DNA from: Ignavibacteriales bacterium
Lineage (GTDB): Bacteria > Bacteroidota > Ignavibacteria > Ignavibacteriales > Melioribacteraceae
Assembly (NCBI GenBank): GCA_021740915.1
Contig: JAIOYW010000001.1
Location: 186,001 to 250,000, forward strand
Reading direction: 5' to 3'
Length of the DNA stretch: 64,000 bases
The translations under genes were made by a program, and so were the position numbers. The notes under the pieces were generated by a model, which saw only the letters and a program-made list of their open reading frames with translations, was not told where the DNA came from and did no database searches. Positions within the stretch are counted from its first letter, which is position 1. Every line of letters begins with the position of its first letter. Below are positions 61,419-64,000 of the stretch, piece by piece.

Positions 61419-61488
61419 GTTTGAATATTAATGATGCAATATAATATAAATACTAAATAATCGCATCAGTCTGCGACATACATCACAA

Positions 61489-62091
61489 TTAGAAGGAAAT
61501 TTCCGACTGCATTGTTTGTACACCACCACCAACTTTAACAGAAACTAAAAATTTCTCTTTTTCACTAACTGCCTTTTGCTGCTCCCCTATCTCTTCTTTA
61601 AGCATGTGAAGCAATTCTGTGGTAAGATATGTGGGAAGTTGTCTATCGACCTGGCAGTAAGCTACAAAGGAGTAATCTCCTCCTGACTTAAACTGACCAA
61701 GGAAGATAGCATTACCCTGACCCTTCTGAATTTTGAAATCATTTGTACCAGATGAAAGACTTATTCCACCCTGTGGCCATCCGGCAGGTCTATTTCTTGA
61801 TGATGGGGCTATATCAATAAAATACTCAACAAAATCAGCTTCTTCACTAGATGAAAGTCCCACTGGTGTCATAATGATTTTGTGGGGCTCTTTCGACCCG
61901 ATATTATAAGTTGACTCACTTTGGGGAATTTGCAGAAATACGGGTTGTTTGTAGTTCTGAGCTAACTGAACAATCATTTTGTCCCGGATCTCGTGCTCTT
62001 TCTCCTCAAGTTCATCTCTCTCCGTAATTACTATAAGAAGTTCTACTATCAGAACCACGTATAGTATGAAGTAGACCATACTTTTCTTCAT
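61489..62091 (-). CDS. GldM/PorM N-terminal-like membrane protein
   Basis: A 200-residue protein with one N-terminal membrane helix (about residues 5-23, with a buried Glu17), then a charged helix (ERDELEEKEHEIRDKM), a beta-rich domain (about 50-150), a helix (LPTYLTTELLHMLKEEIGEQQKAV) and a last strand region. This topology (short cytoplasmic tail, one helix, periplasmic domain) matches the GldM/PorM N-terminal part, which wraps its helix in the GldL helical bundle. Lys2 and Lys3 could stand in for GldM Arg9. It lies 24 bases after the GldL-like gene. Confidence 0.55.
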   Translation of the reverse strand: MKKSMVYFILYVVLIVELLIVITERDELEEKEHEIRDKMIVQLAQNYKQPVFLQIPQSESTYNIGSKEPHKIIMTPVGLSSSEEADFVEYFIDIAPSSRNRPAGWPQGGISLSSGTNDFKIQKGQGNAIFLGQFKSGGDYSFVAYCQVDRQLPTYLTTELLHMLKEEIGEQQKAVSEKEKFLVSVKVGGGVQTMQSEISF

Positions 62092-62115
62092 TGCACGTTC
62101 CTCTTAAATTTCTGT

Positions 62116-62661
62116 TCAGTGTTTTAACGAATCTTTTAGACTATTTAATGCATCCAGATTTTTCTTCTGTATTTCTGTAATTTTTAATGATATTTTCTCA
62201 TACCTGTCGAGATATCCCTCGATCATTTTTAATTCTTCATCGGTGATAGTCTTGAGAACGTTCACTGTGTCTTTAACTTCCTGTGGAGAAACACCAATGG
62301 CTTTTTTCATCGGAACAGGTTCTGGCTCAGCATCTTTTGGTGCACCATGACCATGATCATCCTCAGGGGTAAAGAATGTTACTGTCGCCATTAGAAGCAA
62401 TAATAAGAACTCAAGAATTAATGCACCTAAGACCCACTGAACAGCTAATTTTCCATTGTCCAGCAAATAGGGATCGATGACAGGAATGCCCTGAACAGCG
62501 GCTCCAAGTCCCCTAAGACCGACTATTATAATGAGTAAAGCTGCTCCGACGTAAACCAAACCCATTACGTTGTTGGCAAAACGCGGAATAAATGTGTAAA
62601 CCATAAAACGACCAAAAGCAGTTTTCGGCGTATTGGCGCCTGAAGACTTTTGACTTGACAC
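62116..62661 (-). CDS. GldL/PorL-like inner-membrane motor protein
   Basis: A 181-residue protein (GTG start, GGAGG ribosome-binding site eight bases upstream). Two membrane helices (about 33-56 and 72-97) are joined by a short periplasmic loop; Glu84 lies in the middle of the second (GALILEFLLLLLM). GldL of Flavobacterium has two helices, with Glu49 in the second as the proton-carrying residue. The arrangement of helices, the glutamate, a following acidic FTPEDDHGH and a C-terminal cytoplasmic coiled-coil helix (about 128-181) all match. The overall sequence is divergent, so this is a motif-level call. Confidence 0.6.
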   Translation of the reverse strand: MSSQKSSGANTPKTAFGRFMVYTFIPRFANNVMGLVYVGAALLIIIVGLRGLGAAVQGIPVIDPYLLDNGKLAVQWVLGALILEFLLLLLMATVTFFTPEDDHGHGAPKDAEPEPVPMKKAIGVSPQEVKDTVNVLKTITDEELKMIEGYLDRYEKISLKITEIQKKNLDALNSLKDSLKH

Positions 62662-62863
62662 GGAATACCTCCAGTTTTATTAAATGATAATTAATTAAAA
62701 TTCTTGATGCTTTTAATTATAGTTATTATTTTGGTAAAAATAAATATTTGTTTGATTTTTTATTAGCTATTTTTGAAAAAAAATAAATCATACAAACTGT
62801 CTTATTTAATATAAGCGATTTTACAATATTTTTACCATTAAATTTGTATAATTCTGTCAATCT
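62662..62863. other. AT-rich leader upstream of the GldL-like gene
   Basis: About 200 bases, nearly all A and T, between the edge gene and the GldL-like gene. The promoter of the motor operon should lie here. I saw no clear -33/-7 pair, hairpin or conserved box. It ends with CTGGAGG, the ribosome-binding site for the GTG start. Confidence 0.4.
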
Positions 62864-63973
62864 TCAATCTTTTTGCGCATCGTTTTCTTCGAACCAGTCA
62901 AAAAATTCCATTAGGGCTTCTCTTCTTTCTGGTGAAACATAGTAAAAATTGATTCCCCTGGAATTAATTTCGTAGAATTCCTGGTCGAGAGTCTTTAAAA
63001 TTATTTCCTTTATTTTTCGAATGCGTCTCAAAGGTTCAATTTTCATATCTGTATATATAACTCTTGCCAGATTTCTTGCATTGTTCAATAGATAAAATCC
63101 TGCTAATTTCACCTGTGCAATTCTAACGCCGATAAGTGAAATTTCTTTCTTATGAGTCTCATCACTCTCGACATTTTCTATTGGCTCATCAAGGTTCAAA
63201 AATGCGTGTAACAGCGGAATTAGATTAACAACATTACGGCTAAATGCGATTTCATTTATCTGGCAGAGGTCATGAGCCGCAGTTTCAAGAATAAAGAAAA
63301 CATTATTTTTATTTGCTTCCTGCCCATAATACTTAAAATATTCGGAAATTTTTTCAACTTCGTATGGATTACTTTCTAAAAGTCCTTCTGCAACAATTCT
63401 GTAATGTTCCAGAGTGTTAAATGCAGAGCGAGGAGAACGATCCGAGATGGCAATCCTCAGATATGTGTTGAAATATTGGAAAATGACCTGGAGAACACCT
63501 GTATCGTTATATTTGATAGCTTCAAAAGCAATTAATTCTGTATTGAGTAATACCCCTCCGGCTGCATCCCGAAGTTGTACATGAGATTTTTGAAGCACTA
63601 ATTCATAAAGTCTGAATATTTTTCGTTCGAGCAGAATTTTTCGTTGTTCAATATTATTCATCACGTAAGTTGAATAACTTGAAAAATCCGGATCCATAAA
63701 TTCAGTGCCTGTCCTCTCAAACCATGCAGGGGGAAGATTTTTTTTAACCCCAAGATAAAGAACAGAAATTTCTCGAAGTGTATTCAAACATAACAGAATC
63801 ACAGCTCTATCACCCTGATATATTGAATTCAGCGCAATATCGCCAATAAAGTTTATATCCTCTTTTACATTTTCAATCAGATTAACAGAATAATTAATTT
63901 TATTACGGCTAAGCTTATTGAATACTTTAAAAATCTCAATCTCTATATTTTTAAGAAAAACTGTTGGCTGCAT
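62864..63973 (-). CDS. Unknown helical protein at the window edge (N-terminus possibly incomplete)
   Basis: At least 369 residues. The frame remains open upstream of ATG 63973 to the window end, so the start may be further out. The sequence is mostly alpha-helical. A patch at about 175-215 (AISDRSPRSAFNTLEHYRIVAEGLL) faintly recalls the 'ALSPGINDPFTA' region of DUF2254 membrane proteins, but this is a weak resemblance. If it has membrane helices, they would be in the missing N-terminal part. Transcribed toward the motor genes. Confidence 0.5.
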   Translation of the reverse strand: MQPTVFLKNIEIEIFKVFNKLSRNKINYSVNLIENVKEDINFIGDIALNSIYQGDRAVILLCLNTLREISVLYLGVKKNLPPAWFERTGTEFMDPDFSSYSTYVMNNIEQRKILLERKIFRLYELVLQKSHVQLRDAAGGVLLNTELIAFEAIKYNDTGVLQVIFQYFNTYLRIAISDRSPRSAFNTLEHYRIVAEGLLESNPYEVEKISEYFKYYGQEANKNNVFFILETAAHDLCQINEIAFSRNVVNLIPLLHAFLNLDEPIENVESDETHKKEISLIGVRIAQVKLAGFYLLNNARNLARVIYTDMKIEPLRRIRKIKEIILKTLDQEFYEINSRGINFYYVSPERREALMEFFDWFEENDAQKD

Positions 63974-64000
63974 AAAATTGAAAACGTAAATAAAATGCGG

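Noticed and set aside
1-64000. CRISPR array, insertion sequence, phage or toxin-antitoxin system
   Set aside because: No regularly spaced repeats, transposase, phage genes or paired small toxin/antitoxin genes could be recognised anywhere in the window.

Overview
The window is a dense, AT-rich bacterial chromosome segment: about 65 protein genes, one tRNA, and no gene-free gap over about 200 bases. It looks like a member of the Bacteroidota/Chlorobiota group, most likely the Ignavibacteria. The indicators are a C-terminal type IX secretion sorting domain on a large protease, the alternative GlmU-like protein of Bacteroidota, DUF2279 and DUF5683 proteins, a YbeY with the Bacteroidota-style third metal ligand, HPr kinase, UPF0173, and TAnnTTTG-like promoter elements. 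No phage, integron, insertion sequence or CRISPR array was seen.

Layout. 1-21 kb (plus strand): HNH nuclease (5' end off the window), trpS with an Fe-S type cysteine motif, scpA-scpB-rlu, dacB, lysS, a DUF2279 protein, a glycosyltransferase and a Wzi-like outer-membrane protein, gamma carbonic anhydrase, ybeY, smg, xer, hpf-hprK, an M23 peptidase, DUF2795, holB-ricT, thiolase/3-hydroxyacyl-CoA dehydrogenase, and a ClC-CBS-TrkA_C channel. 21-30 kb (minus): merR, tRNA-Pro(GGG), a terminator, purF, a 1391-residue type IX-secreted subtilisin, pgsA, ftsY, a lipid kinase and a small membrane protein. 30-40 kb: aroQ and ppx diverge; then, on minus, parA-parB-DUF5683-YIP1, a UPF0173 hydrolase, folP-cdaA-glycosyltransferase, and PASTA-rpe-nagA. 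40-52 kb (plus): POT transporter, nagB, alternative glmU, rqcH, rhodanese/MauE-like pair, three family-9 glycosyltransferases, a homocysteine methyltransferase-like gene and ispE.

52-64 kb (minus) is the most unusual part. A short GldL-like protein has two membrane helices with a glutamate inside the second. It is followed by a one-helix protein with a short periplasmic domain, a secreted 360-residue all-beta-looking protein, and two tandem copies (A-B-A'-B') of a two-gene unit encoding secreted, probably outer-membrane beta-barrel proteins. A cohesin-like lipoprotein and an orphan histidine kinase come next. I read this as a divergent GldLM/PorLM-type proton-driven motor, with GldM apparently split into two polypeptides, joined to a duplicated outer-membrane module. 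The sorting-domain protease at 23.8-28.0 kb shows that the cell makes type IX cargo.

Most other genes are housekeeping genes in tight operons with 1-32 base overlaps. Cell-envelope themes recur: amino-sugar recycling (nagA, nagB, alternative glmU), wall turnover (dacB, M23, PASTA), surface polysaccharide (family 2 and 9 glycosyltransferases, Wzi-like) and c-di-AMP synthesis (cdaA). All assignments come from reading the sequence by eye, without database searches.
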